Made by a program: the position numbers and the translations under genes. The notes below the pieces were generated by a model. That model saw only the letters and a list, made by a program, of their open reading frames with translations, was not told the origin of the DNA and ran no database searches. Shown piece after piece: positions 1-6,567 of a stretch of DNA of 9,066 bases (positions within the stretch are counted from its first letter, which is position 1; every line of letters begins with the position of its first letter). Source of the stretch: JBELMB01 sp042088665 (GTDB lineage: Bacteria; Pseudomonadota; Alphaproteobacteria; Rhodobacterales; Rhodobacteraceae); NCBI GenBank assembly GCA_042088665.1, contig JBELMB010000206.1, forward strand, positions 1 to 9,066, read 5' to 3'.

Positions 1-2
1 GC

Positions 3-710
3 CATGACTTGCGGCAACCGCTGGCCTCATTGCGCATGACCGTGGACAGCCTCGCCGCGCGGGTCGATCCGGACACGCGCACACGGTTGAACGAGGCCTT
101 TGCCTATATCTCCGGGCTGTCGGGCAGTTATCTCGACGCGGCCACCGACCCGCATGGTGGAGACACCGCCAACCCGGAAGCGCACGCCGCGTCACCGGCA
201 CCGGGCACGACAGACACGCCAAGGCCACAGGCCGAAGATCCCTATGAGATCGGGCTCGTCTTGCAGACCGTCGCGCAGATGTTCGACAGCGAAGCCTCCC
301 AAAAAGGACTGCGCCTGCGCGCGGTGCCCAGCCACCTGCTGACGGACGTGCCACCGATGACACTGATGCGCATCGTGGCCAATCTGACCTCCAACGCCGT
401 GAAGGCCACCGACGACGGCGGTGTGCTGCTGGGCGTGAGGCGCCGGGACGGCCAGCCCGTCCTCTACGTCTGCGACACCGGCCCCGGGCTGAGCGCGCAA
501 GACATCGCCCATTTCCGGGCCGAGGGCGCAAAGGGCGCAACGTCTGACGGCCATGGAATCGGCTTGGCGGTCTGCTTCAGCGAGGCGGCCGCGCATGGCA
601 TCACCCTGACCGCAACGGGTGTGCCGGGCCGCGGAACGGGATTCGCCCTCGCCTTGCCGCGCATCGCGCAGGACGCCAGCGGCGCGTCGAATGAGGGATC
701 GACCCCATAA
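3..710 (+). CDS. Sensor histidine kinase, C-terminal part (5' end outside window)
   Basis: The reading frame is open to the left edge, so this is the 3' part of a longer gene. The first complete codons read H-D-L-R-Q-P-L, an H-box whose histidine (codon 3-5) is the expected autophosphorylation site; the TTG at position 9 is an internal Leu and not a start. The ATP-binding domain follows: an N-box N-L-T-S-N-A-V-K-A-T from 381, a G1 box D-T-G-P-G-L at 474-491 and a G2 box G-H-G-I-G-L at 549-566. Between the dimerisation helices and the ATPase domain lies an Ala/Pro/Thr-rich linker (about 165-240). The gene ends just after the ATPase domain, so there is no C-terminal receiver domain; a separate response regulator would be needed. 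The HDLRQPL type of H-box is common in proteobacterial multi-domain sensor kinases. Input domain, signal and partner cannot be seen. It lies 83 bases upstream of the RTX-like gene on the same strand and might be co-transcribed with it. Confidence 0.9.
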   Translation, partial: HDLRQPLASLRMTVDSLAARVDPDTRTRLNEAFAYISGLSGSYLDAATDPHGGDTANPEAHAASPAPGTTDTPRPQAEDPYEIGLVLQTVAQMFDSEASQKGLRLRAVPSHLLTDVPPMTLMRIVANLTSNAVKATDDGGVLLGVRRRDGQPVLYVCDTGPGLSAQDIAHFRAEGAKGATSDGHGIGLAVCFSEAAAHGITLTATGVPGRGTGFALALPRIAQDASGASNEGSTP

Positions 711-744
711 CGCCGACCTCTCTCCTTTCGTAGATTGCAGGCAA

Positions 745-767
745 GGGCGGCGGAGGACCCGCGGCCC
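745..767 (+). other. GC-rich imperfect hairpin between kinase and RTX-like gene
   Basis: Arms GGGC (745-748) and GCGG (750-753) can pair with CCGC (759-762) and GCCC (764-767) around a five-base loop, with a single G-G mismatch in the middle of the stem. No T-run follows, so it is not a standard intrinsic terminator. It could be a weak attenuating or mRNA-stabilising element in the leader of the RTX-like gene. I see no convincing sigma-70 promoter between 711 and 793. Confidence 0.3.
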
Positions 768-779
768 GGCTTACACCCG

Positions 780-785
780 AAAGGA
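780..785 (+). promoter_or_regulatory. Ribosome binding site of the RTX-like gene
   Basis: AAAGGA ends eight bases before the ATG at 794. This is a good Shine-Dalgarno match at normal spacing and supports that start; the protein from this ATG runs straight into the first repeat. Confidence 0.65.
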
Positions 786-793
786 TTTTCAAA

Positions 794-3700
794 ATGGGAT
801 GGTTTTCTTCAAGCCCGCATCAGACTTATCGCCTTTACGGCTGGTCCAGTTCCAAGAACGCTGGCAGCGGCAACGACAAGGTTTACGGCTATAGCGCCTA
901 TCAGAACAAACTCTGGGGTGGGTCGGGCAATGATTATGTCTATGGCTGGGGCACCAAGAATTACCTCTATGGCGGATCCGGCAATGACATTGTCAAGGCC
1001 TGGGGTGCCTACAACCGCCTCTACGGCGACAGCGGGCATGACTCGCTCTATGGCTATGGGGCTTACAACTATCTCAACGGCGGCAACAACAACGACACGC
1101 TGCGCGGCTATGGTGCCCGCAACGAGTTGTATGGCGGCGGCCACACTGACCGCCTGTATGGCTACGGCGCCTCGAACAAGCTGGACGGTGGCTGGGGCAA
1201 CGACAGCCTCTATGGCTATGGCGGAACCAACCACATGTACGGTGGATCGGGCCATGATTACATGCAGGGCCGCGGCGCCTGGAACTATATGGACGGCGGC
1301 TCCGGAAACGACAGGATGATCGGCTACGGCGCCTACAACGACATGCACGGCGGCAGCGGCGATGACCGGATCGAAGCGCGCGGCGCGGTGAACAAGGCCC
1401 ATGGCGGCGACGGCAACGACCACATCAAGGGCATCGGCGGCGTCAACACCCTGTATGGCAACGCTGGCAACGACACCATCGAAGGCCATGGCGGCGTCAA
1501 CCACGCCCGGGGCGGCGACGGCAACGATGTGATGATCGGCATTGGTGGCGTCAACACCCTGTTCGGCGATGCCGGCAATGACACCATCGAGGGCCGCGGC
1601 GGCGTCAACCATGCCGAAGGCGGTACCGGCGACGACCTGATGAAGGGCATCGGTGGGGTCAACACCTTCTTCGGCGGTGACGGCAATGACACGATGGAAG
1701 CGTCCGGCGGCGGCAACGTGATGTTCGGCGGCAACGGCGATGACATGGTAAAGGGCATTGGCGGCGGCAACACGCTGTATGGCGACGCTGGCAATGACAC
1801 CATCGAAGGCATCGGCGGCGTCAATCATGCCGAAGGTGGCGCAGGCGACGACCTGATCCGGGGTCTGGGCGGGGTCAACACCTTCTTTGGCGGCGACGGC
1901 AACGACACGATGGAGGCCGCAGGCGGTGTCAACGTGATGTTCGGCGGCAATGGCGACGACGTGATGAAGGCCGCAGCCATCGCCGTGACGGCTCAGTCGG
2001 GCGAGGCGGGTGACGACACGATGATCGCCATCAGCGCAGGCAACAGCCAGTGGGGCGGCGCGGGCGATGACGTGATGCTGGGTGTCGGCGTCGGCAACCT
2101 GCAATGGGGCGGCAGCGGCGACGACGTGCTGGCCGCGGGCGGCGACACCAACGTCCAGTTCGGTCAGGACGGCGACGACCAGCTCTTTGCCCTTGGGGTC
2201 CGCAACCTGCAGTTCGGCGGCGACAACGACGACCTTCTGGTCAGCGTCGGCGGCACCAACATCCAGCACGGCGGTGCTGGCGCGGACGTCGTATTGGCCG
2301 CAGGCAACGCCAATATCCAGATCGGGGCCGAGGGCGATGACTTCATCATCGGCGCGGGCGGCGGCAACTTGCAGTTCGGCGCGCATATCTGGTCCGCCAT
2401 CCCCGAAGAGTTGGAACTGGGCAGCTTTGACATCGCCGCGGCACGGGACAGTCTGGAGGAATACCTCGACATCACTGGCGAGGACGGCAACGACGTGATG
2501 CTGGCAGGCGGCATCGGCAATATCCAGATCGGCGGGCGCGGCAATGACGTGCAGATCGGTGGCGGCAAATACAACGTGCAGGCCGCAGGCGACGGCGCGG
2601 ATGTGATGATCGGTGGCGGCATGTACGGCGCGCAATCTGGCGGCGCGGGCAGCGATCTTTTGATCGGGCTTGGCCGGGCCAACGTGCAATCCGGCGGTGC
2701 AGACGGTGACGTTCTGGTCGCGGTGGAGCGTGGCGAAAAGGCTGGCGTGCAGGTTCAGTTCGGCAATGCCGGCGGCGACCTGATGATGACCTTCGGCAAG
2801 GAAGAAGAGGACGACGAGGACAACAAGGACAGCCTCTGGGACCAGCTTCTCGAGGCGATCACCGCCGAGGAAGAAGACAAGAAGGACGAAGACGAGAAGG
2901 ACGCAGCACAGGACATCACGGACAAGGACACCGATACGGACGAGACCAAGGACGCCGATACCCAAACGGAGTCGGACAAGGACAAGGACGAAGGCGGTCT
3001 GCCCTCTCTGAACCTGCAGTTTGCCGGTGAAGGCAATGACGTCTTCTACGTCTCGGGCGAGCTGGGCTTTCAGATGGGCGAAGCTGGCAATGACATCTTC
3101 CTTGGCGGCGGTGGCAAGAACGTCTCGCTGGGTGGCACCGGATCGGATCTGATGCTGACCATGGGCGACGACCTGAACATCGCGCTTGGTCAGGAAGGTC
3201 AGGACTGGTTGATCGACACCGGCGTCTTTGCGGATCTCTTTGCCCGCGCCGTGCTGCCGCAATGGCCCGAAGGGGAGACACCCGCCGTGGACGGGTCGGC
3301 CTTTTCACCCCTCACCGGGTTGAACGGCATCATCTCAGGTCTTTCCGACACGCTCGCAGAGGCCAATCCGCTGCAGGACCTGATCAACACCGTCAATGAG
3401 ACCGCTGAAGAGATCGCCGACACGATCAGCGACGCCACCTCCGAGATCCGCTCCGCAATGGATTGGGCCTCGACCCAGCTGTTTGGCGGCGCAGGCGACG
3501 ACATCCTCGCCTCCGGTGCCTCCGGCGGCGACATGATCGGCGGGATGGGCAATGACTCCTACCTGTTCACTTTCGGCGAAGACGAGGCCGCCGCAATCGA
3601 CGAGGCCGGGCTGGACGCGCTGCAAAGCGTCGGCGATCTGCTGGGTGCGGCAGAGGACTTTGTCTTTGACATCACCGGCGGTGCCGGTGGGCAAGACACG

Positions 3701-4162
3701 CTGGAACTGCGCGGTGCGGGCAAGACGGATGGCTCGGATCTGCGGTTCTACGTCGACGGCGGGTCTGATCTGGTGATCCTGCAAGGCGACAGCGAGTTGC
3801 GCCTGAAAAACATGGACGAGGCAAGCACACGCATCGAGACGCTGGTGGTGATGAGCGATGAAGGCGGGCTCAGCTTTGATCTTGGCCAGGCCTTCGAGGA
3901 TGACTTCTTTACGGCCTCCTCCGAGGTCGGTGCAGACAACGCCGGGGCGCTGGATCTCTCTGGCTACGCACTCTCGTCTGTCGGCACCAGCACCATCGAC
4001 ACGGCCTTTGCCGATGCTTTCGACGGCTGGATGGACGATCTGGCCAGCGTTGCGGGCAATATCCCCCTCGTCGGCGGGCTGGCTCAGGACGCCGTCGAAG
4101 CGGTGGACGCGATCCTCGACATCGAAGTGCCGCTGCCCACGGATGTCTTTGACTTCGCCTGA
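794..4162 (+). CDS. Large RTX-like beta-roll protein with alternating Asp/Asn nonapeptides
   Basis: The protein has 1122 residues, is very acidic and contains no cysteine. It has no N-terminal signal peptide (starts MGWFSSSPHQ). Repeats begin at about residue 23 and run in strict 18-residue steps from 42 to 528: each unit has a canonical RTX half (GGxGND or GGxGDD) and a second half GxGxxNxUx, where Asn replaces the calcium-binding Asp. Early units are Tyr/Trp-rich, middle ones Gly/Ile/Val-rich, and later ones carry NxQ (NLQW, NVQF, NIQI). Further blocks lie at 562-667, 744-808 and 898-921. Between them are a non-repeat insert (about 530-561), an extremely acidic Asp/Glu/Lys/Thr tract (about 670-733) and an apparently helical segment (about 812-895). 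The end (922-1122) resembles the C-terminal region of RTX proteins and closes with DVFDFA, similar in style to type I secretion signals. RTX repeats normally fold into a calcium-bound beta-roll after export. No acyltransferase, protease or lipase motif is seen. Function unknown; a secreted or cell-surface protein is likely, and export by type I is inferred, since no exporter is in the window. Confidence 0.93.
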   Translation: MGWFSSSPHQTYRLYGWSSSKNAGSGNDKVYGYSAYQNKLWGGSGNDYVYGWGTKNYLYGGSGNDIVKAWGAYNRLYGDSGHDSLYGYGAYNYLNGGNNNDTLRGYGARNELYGGGHTDRLYGYGASNKLDGGWGNDSLYGYGGTNHMYGGSGHDYMQGRGAWNYMDGGSGNDRMIGYGAYNDMHGGSGDDRIEARGAVNKAHGGDGNDHIKGIGGVNTLYGNAGNDTIEGHGGVNHARGGDGNDVMIGIGGVNTLFGDAGNDTIEGRGGVNHAEGGTGDDLMKGIGGVNTFFGGDGNDTMEASGGGNVMFGGNGDDMVKGIGGGNTLYGDAGNDTIEGIGGVNHAEGGAGDDLIRGLGGVNTFFGGDGNDTMEAAGGVNVMFGGNGDDVMKAAAIAVTAQSGEAGDDTMIAISAGNSQWGGAGDDVMLGVGVGNLQWGGSGDDVLAAGGDTNVQFGQDGDDQLFALGVRNLQFGGDNDDLLVSVGGTNIQHGGAGADVVLAAGNANIQIGAEGDDFIIGAGGGNLQFGAHIWSAIPEELELGSFDIAAARDSLEEYLDITGEDGNDVMLAGGIGNIQIGGRGNDVQIGGGKYNVQAAGDGADVMIGGGMYGAQSGGAGSDLLIGLGRANVQSGGADGDVLVAVERGEKAGVQVQFGNAGGDLMMTFGKEEEDDEDNKDSLWDQLLEAITAEEEDKKDEDEKDAAQDITDKDTDTDETKDADTQTESDKDKDEGGLPSLNLQFAGEGNDVFYVSGELGFQMGEAGNDIFLGGGGKNVSLGGTGSDLMLTMGDDLNIALGQEGQDWLIDTGVFADLFARAVLPQWPEGETPAVDGSAFSPLTGLNGIISGLSDTLAEANPLQDLINTVNETAEEIADTISDATSEIRSAMDWASTQLFGGAGDDILASGASGGDMIGGMGNDSYLFTFGEDEAAAIDEAGLDALQSVGDLLGAAEDFVFDITGGAGGQDTLELRGAGKTDGSDLRFYVDGGSDLVILQGDSELRLKNMDEASTRIETLVVMSDEGGLSFDLGQAFEDDFFTASSEVGADNAGALDLSGYALSSVGTSTIDTAFADAFDGWMDDLASVAGNIPLVGGLAQDAVEAVDAILDIEVPLPTDVFDFA
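860..2377 (+). repeat. 54-base (18-codon) tandem RTX-like coding repeats, about 28 units
   Basis: This covers residues 23-528 of the RTX-like protein. Unit starts (GGxGxD) fall at residues 42, 60, 78 and so on to 384 without a break. One extra residue occurs before 42 and one near 392-403; the phase then continues from 421 to 528. Nucleotide identity between units is only moderate except in the duplicated block at 1535-1966. This is a protein-level repeat and not a CRISPR or intergenic array. Confidence 0.9.
1535..1966 (+). repeat. Two tandem copies of a 216-base (72-residue, four-unit) super-repeat
   Basis: Bases 1535-1750 (residues 248-319) and 1751-1966 (residues 320-391) encode the same series of four 18-residue units in the same order, with landmarks GIGG-NTL-GDAGNDTI, GGVNHAEGG-GDDL, GGVNTFFGGDGNDTMEA and G-NVMFGGNGDD. 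Two related units precede them (residues 212-247). The higher-order pattern points to an internal duplication more recent than the basic 18-residue unit. Confidence 0.8.
2801..2992 (+). repeat. Low-complexity acidic coding tract
   Basis: GAC/GAG/GAA/AAG/ACC-rich codons encode residues of about 670-733, dominated by Asp, Glu, Lys and Thr, with one short amphipathic stretch (SLWDQLLEAI). The tract interrupts the beta-roll and the 18-residue repeats resume after it. It is probably a disordered, strongly negatively charged linker. Confidence 0.75.
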
Positions 4163-4184
4163 GACCTCCCTGGACACGGAATAC

Positions 4185-4211
4185 GCCGGGGCCGAAAGGT
4201 CCCGGCTTTTT
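4185..4211 (+). terminator. Intrinsic terminator of the RTX-like gene
   Basis: A nine-base-pair stem (GCCGGGGCC with GGTCCCGGC, one G-U pair) is closed by a GAAA tetraloop and followed at once by TTTTT. It begins 22 bases after the stop codon. It is oriented for the plus strand; read from the other side there is no T-run, so it should not end the convergent operon efficiently. Confidence 0.9.
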
Positions 4212-4358
4212 CGTGTTTGAAGGCCGCGCAGCCCCCTGTGGGCCGCTTAACTGACCAGAAACCGGGCCGCCGTGAACCCTTTGTTCAGCGACTCGCCCCA
4301 AGATAAAGGGCGGTAGGGAGGGGGCAACTTCTTGAACGGGGTGGCGCTCTGCCCTGCC

Positions 4359-4386
4359 TTGGTGCCTGCGGCTTTGGTGCCTGCGG
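4359..4386. repeat. Short direct repeat, 13 bases, between the convergent genes
   Basis: TTGGTGCCTGCGG occurs at 4359-4371 and again at 4374-4386, a period of 15 bases. It lies in the 265-base gap between the RTX-like gene and sctU. Apart from this and the plus-strand terminator, I see no gene, promoter or clear minus-strand terminator in 4212-4427. Confidence 0.6.
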
Positions 4387-4427
4387 GATTGGGCCTGTGC
4401 CGCATCTACGACTGAGTGGCCGCGCAC

Positions 4428-5465
4428 CTACATGATCGCGCGCAGCGCCGTCGCCAATTCCATGAAGACTTCGCGCTTGGCGGAATCGCCGAGGTTCTGC
4501 GTGATGCTGGCCCGCGTGATGGCCTTGCTTTCCTTGCCCGGGATCCCCGCGGCATCCAGCTGCCCCCGCAGCCGCGCCGCCTGCTCAACCCCGGATGCCC
4601 GCGCCGCGATCTTTGGCAGGGGCACCTTGACCGGGTGAAAGGCAAAGGCCACGACCGCATCGCCCCAGTAGAAATACATGGTGGCATTGTTGCGCCCCAC
4701 CACCTGCCCGGCCTCCGAAAACTCGCGCGACAGGCGGCGGCGCTGTTGGCGGATCTCTGGCTGCCCCATCATCTCTTTGCGCTCGCGCTTCACTTCGGTC
4801 TTTGTCATGCGCTGTTCGATCAGGAAAAACGCCCGCTGCACCGCCACATCCAGCGCCATGGACATCAGGATCAGCACCGCAACGGCGATCAGCACGCCGC
4901 GCAGGATTTGCCACATCACCGGCCAGGCACAGCCCGGTGCGCAAAGGTCGAGCCGCAGCAGGGTCGGGGCAAAGTACCAGCCAAGCCCGACCAAGACGAT
5001 GATCATGATCAGGAGCCGGACGAAGGCGGCCATGAAATTCGACAGCGCCTCGCCCTTGAACAGCTTTTTCGTGCCGTTGATCGGGTCGACGTTTTCCAGC
5101 TTTGGCGCGACCCGCTCCAGCGCGAACACAAAACCGCCGTGGGCGATCAACTTGAACGCAACCGCCCCCACGGCCACCGCGCAGAGGATGCCCAGGAGCG
5201 GCGCATTTGTGCTCAGCAAGAAAAACTCAAGCGCGCCAAACCCGTCGGAGGCATCCGAAGACGACAGGTTCGCAAAGGCCCGGTCAAAGGCCGCGCGCAG
5301 CCGGTCGATCATCAGCGGGATCAGCAAAAAGGTCACCGCCAAGCCGACGCCGAACCCGGCGAAGTCGGACCCTGTCGGCGAAGAGGGCAGGACGCCCTTG
5401 TCGCGCAGCTGCCGAAGTTTTCGGTCAGAGGCGTCGTCGGTCTTTTCCTCGCTGCCGTCACTCAT
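4428..5465 (-). CDS. sctU: T3SS export apparatus switch protein SctU (FlhB/YscU family) lacking the NPTH motif
   Basis: The 345 residues match the FlhB/YscU layout: a basic N-terminus (SDRKLRQLRDKG), four hydrophobic segments (about 33-55, 83-106, 145-169, 181-203), and the conserved linker M-T-K-T-E-V-K-R-E-x-K-E-M-x-G-Q-P-E-I (220-238) leading to the cytoplasmic domain. In the family this protein sits at the base of the export gate and its cytoplasmic domain cleaves itself at Asn-Pro-Thr-His; the cleaved form allows the change from needle to later substrates. Here the aligned position reads N259-N260-A261-T262, preceded by QVVGR and followed by MYFYW, so Pro and His are missing. Downstream, PLPKIAARASG and AGIP still resemble the family, but the usual PLAR-containing stretch is altered. 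Cys175 and Cys179 lie in the predicted periplasmic loop. The start overlaps the sctT stop (ATGA). It is the last gene of the operon. Family assignment is secure; loss of cleavage is inferred. Confidence 0.93.
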   Translation of the reverse strand: MSDGSEEKTDDASDRKLRQLRDKGVLPSSPTGSDFAGFGVGLAVTFLLIPLMIDRLRAAFDRAFANLSSSDASDGFGALEFFLLSTNAPLLGILCAVAVGAVAFKLIAHGGFVFALERVAPKLENVDPINGTKKLFKGEALSNFMAAFVRLLIMIIVLVGLGWYFAPTLLRLDLCAPGCAWPVMWQILRGVLIAVAVLILMSMALDVAVQRAFFLIEQRMTKTEVKRERKEMMGQPEIRQQRRRLSREFSEAGQVVGRNNATMYFYWGDAVVAFAFHPVKVPLPKIAARASGVEQAARLRGQLDAAGIPGKESKAITRASITQNLGDSAKREVFMELATALRAIM

Positions 5466-6274
5466 GAGCCCAGCAGCCTTTGCAAGAGGCCCAGAGGATC
5501 CGGGTGACGATCAAACGCCATGCCGATGGTGCGCGCCAGCCCATAGATCAGCAGCGGCATGGCCAGCGCCAGCAAGAGGTTCTTGAGCAGGAAATCGATG
5601 GAGGGCATCTTGATCTGTCCAGTCAGGCGCAGCGTCATGCTGACACCGTATTCGATCAGCAAAAGCAGCACCATGATCGGCAGTGCCACGAGGATCAACG
5701 TGACAAAGACCGACTGCAGGATGCCCGCCACCTGATCGGCCATATCGGGCGCAAAGCCAAAGCCGCCCACCGCCGGGGGCAGGATGCCAAAACTCTTGTA
5801 CAGCGTTGCAACCAAGAGGAAAAATCCGCCCGCTTCGACAAAGAGAAAGAGCACCATCACCACTTTCAACTGGGCAAAGCTGCCGATCTGCTGACCTTCG
5901 GGACCGGCGATGCCGGGGCTGAAATCGCCGCGGTACTGGTCAATCATCATCGCCGCGCCCATCACGGCAAAGAACGGCAGCGAGGCCAGAAACCCCAGCG
6001 CCAGCCCCAGCACGAATTCCCGCATCGGCAGAACGTAGATGGCGAGGCGTTGCGTGTCCTCGATCACCTCGATGAACCCGTCGAGGTTGCCCGCGATGGC
6101 CGGCATGGAAATGATCAAGGCCAGCACCATGCGGATCAATGCTGCCGGGCCGAGCACAAAATACAGCCCCCAAAGGCCAAAGAGCGCCCCCATCGCCCGC
6201 CCCGCCCCCGCGATGATCACGAAGAACACGCTCGGCAAAGGCAAGGCAGCCAGGGAAGCGGTGATCTGGTCCAT
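5462..6274 (-). CDS. sctT: T3SS export gate protein SctT (FliR/SpaR family)
   Basis: The 270-residue protein is very hydrophobic, close to the usual length of about 260, with several membrane segments. Family landmarks are R-E-F-V-L-G-L-A-L-G (85-94), the stretch M-I-D-Q-Y-R-G (110-116) with a following G-P-E-G-Q-Q-I-G-S (124-132), the Y-K-S-F-x-x-L-P-P segment (159-167), and I-E-Y-G-V-S-M-T-L-R (207-216). SctT joins SctR and SctS in the helical export gate in the inner membrane through which unfolded substrates pass. The ATG at 6274 lies one codon after the sctS stop in the same frame, and the stop overlaps the sctU start by four bases. No strong ribosome binding site of its own is seen, so translational coupling is likely. 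Confidence 0.93.
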   Translation of the reverse strand: MDQITASLAALPLPSVFFVIIAGAGRAMGALFGLWGLYFVLGPAALIRMVLALIISMPAIAGNLDGFIEVIEDTQRLAIYVLPMREFVLGLALGFLASLPFFAVMGAAMMIDQYRGDFSPGIAGPEGQQIGSFAQLKVVMVLFLFVEAGGFFLLVATLYKSFGILPPAVGGFGFAPDMADQVAGILQSVFVTLILVALPIMVLLLLIEYGVSMTLRLTGQIKMPSIDFLLKNLLLALAMPLLIYGLARTIGMAFDRHPDPLGLLQRLLGS

Positions 6275-6277
6275 CGC

Positions 6278-6550
6278 TCAGCGCGGAATCCAGAAGGTGT
6301 CAAAGACCGAGATCGAGGCCTCGACCAGCGGCGCCATCAGCGTCCCGCCCATCACCATGAAGGTCAGCGCAATCGCCGCGATCTTGACCGTCTGGGCCAG
6401 CGTCTGGTCCTGAATTTGGGTCACCGCCTGGAAAAACGAGATGATCAGCCCGACCACGGTGGCCACCGCCAGCGGCACCCCGGCCAGCAGCGCAACCGCG
6501 GTCATGAACAGGATCACCTGCTGAAGGAAACCCTCTGCCCCCGCGCCCAC
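6278..6550 (-). CDS. sctS: T3SS export gate protein SctS (FliQ/SpaQ family)
   Basis: The 90-residue protein has two membrane helices, as in all FliQ/SctS proteins. The diagnostic core is G-L-I-I-S-F-F-Q-A-V-T-Q-I-Q-D-Q-T-L, followed by a second helix (IAALTF-like, ending in GG-L-M-P-L). Four or five SctS copies build the lower part of the export gate. I chose the GTG at 6550, since the in-frame sctR stop lies only two codons upstream and no ATG occurs before the first helix. The frame is shared with sctR and sctT. The only purine-rich match upstream (TAGG) is very close to the start, so expression probably depends on ribosomes finishing sctR. Confidence 0.92.
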   Translation of the reverse strand: MGAGAEGFLQQVILFMTAVALLAGVPLAVATVVGLIISFFQAVTQIQDQTLAQTVKIAAIALTFMVMGGTLMAPLVEASISVFDTFWIPR

Positions 6551-6552
6551 GG

Positions 6553-6567
6553 CCTACACCGTGTAGG
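6553..6567 (-). promoter_or_regulatory. Inverted repeat across the sctR stop and sctS start
   Basis: CCTACAC (6553-6559) and GTGTAGG (6561-6567) are perfect inverted repeats separated by one base. In RNA this gives a six-base-pair hairpin with a three-base loop that contains the sctR stop codon and ends two bases before the sctS GTG. It could couple sctS translation to termination of sctR. The role is inferred. Confidence 0.35.

Noticed and set aside
860..2377. Regular 54-base periodicity as a CRISPR-like or intergenic array
   Set aside because: The period is a multiple of three, lies inside one open frame and encodes RTX-like motifs; units are not identical and there are no unique spacers.
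809..3262. Very long antisense open frame (817 codons) across the RTX-like gene
   Set aside because: It follows the 18-codon period of the sense gene, has Val/Ala/His-rich low-complexity translation, and no plausible family or start signal. It is a by-product of GC-rich repeats.
4273..4305. Possible promoter in the convergent gap (TTGTTC with AAGATA)
   Set aside because: The spacer would be only about 13 bases and no gene follows on the plus strand.
4333..4414. Possible 26-residue plus-strand peptide (TTG start, LVPA repeats) in the convergent gap
   Set aside because: It depends on a TTG start and is produced by the 13-base direct repeat; there is no family match or further support.
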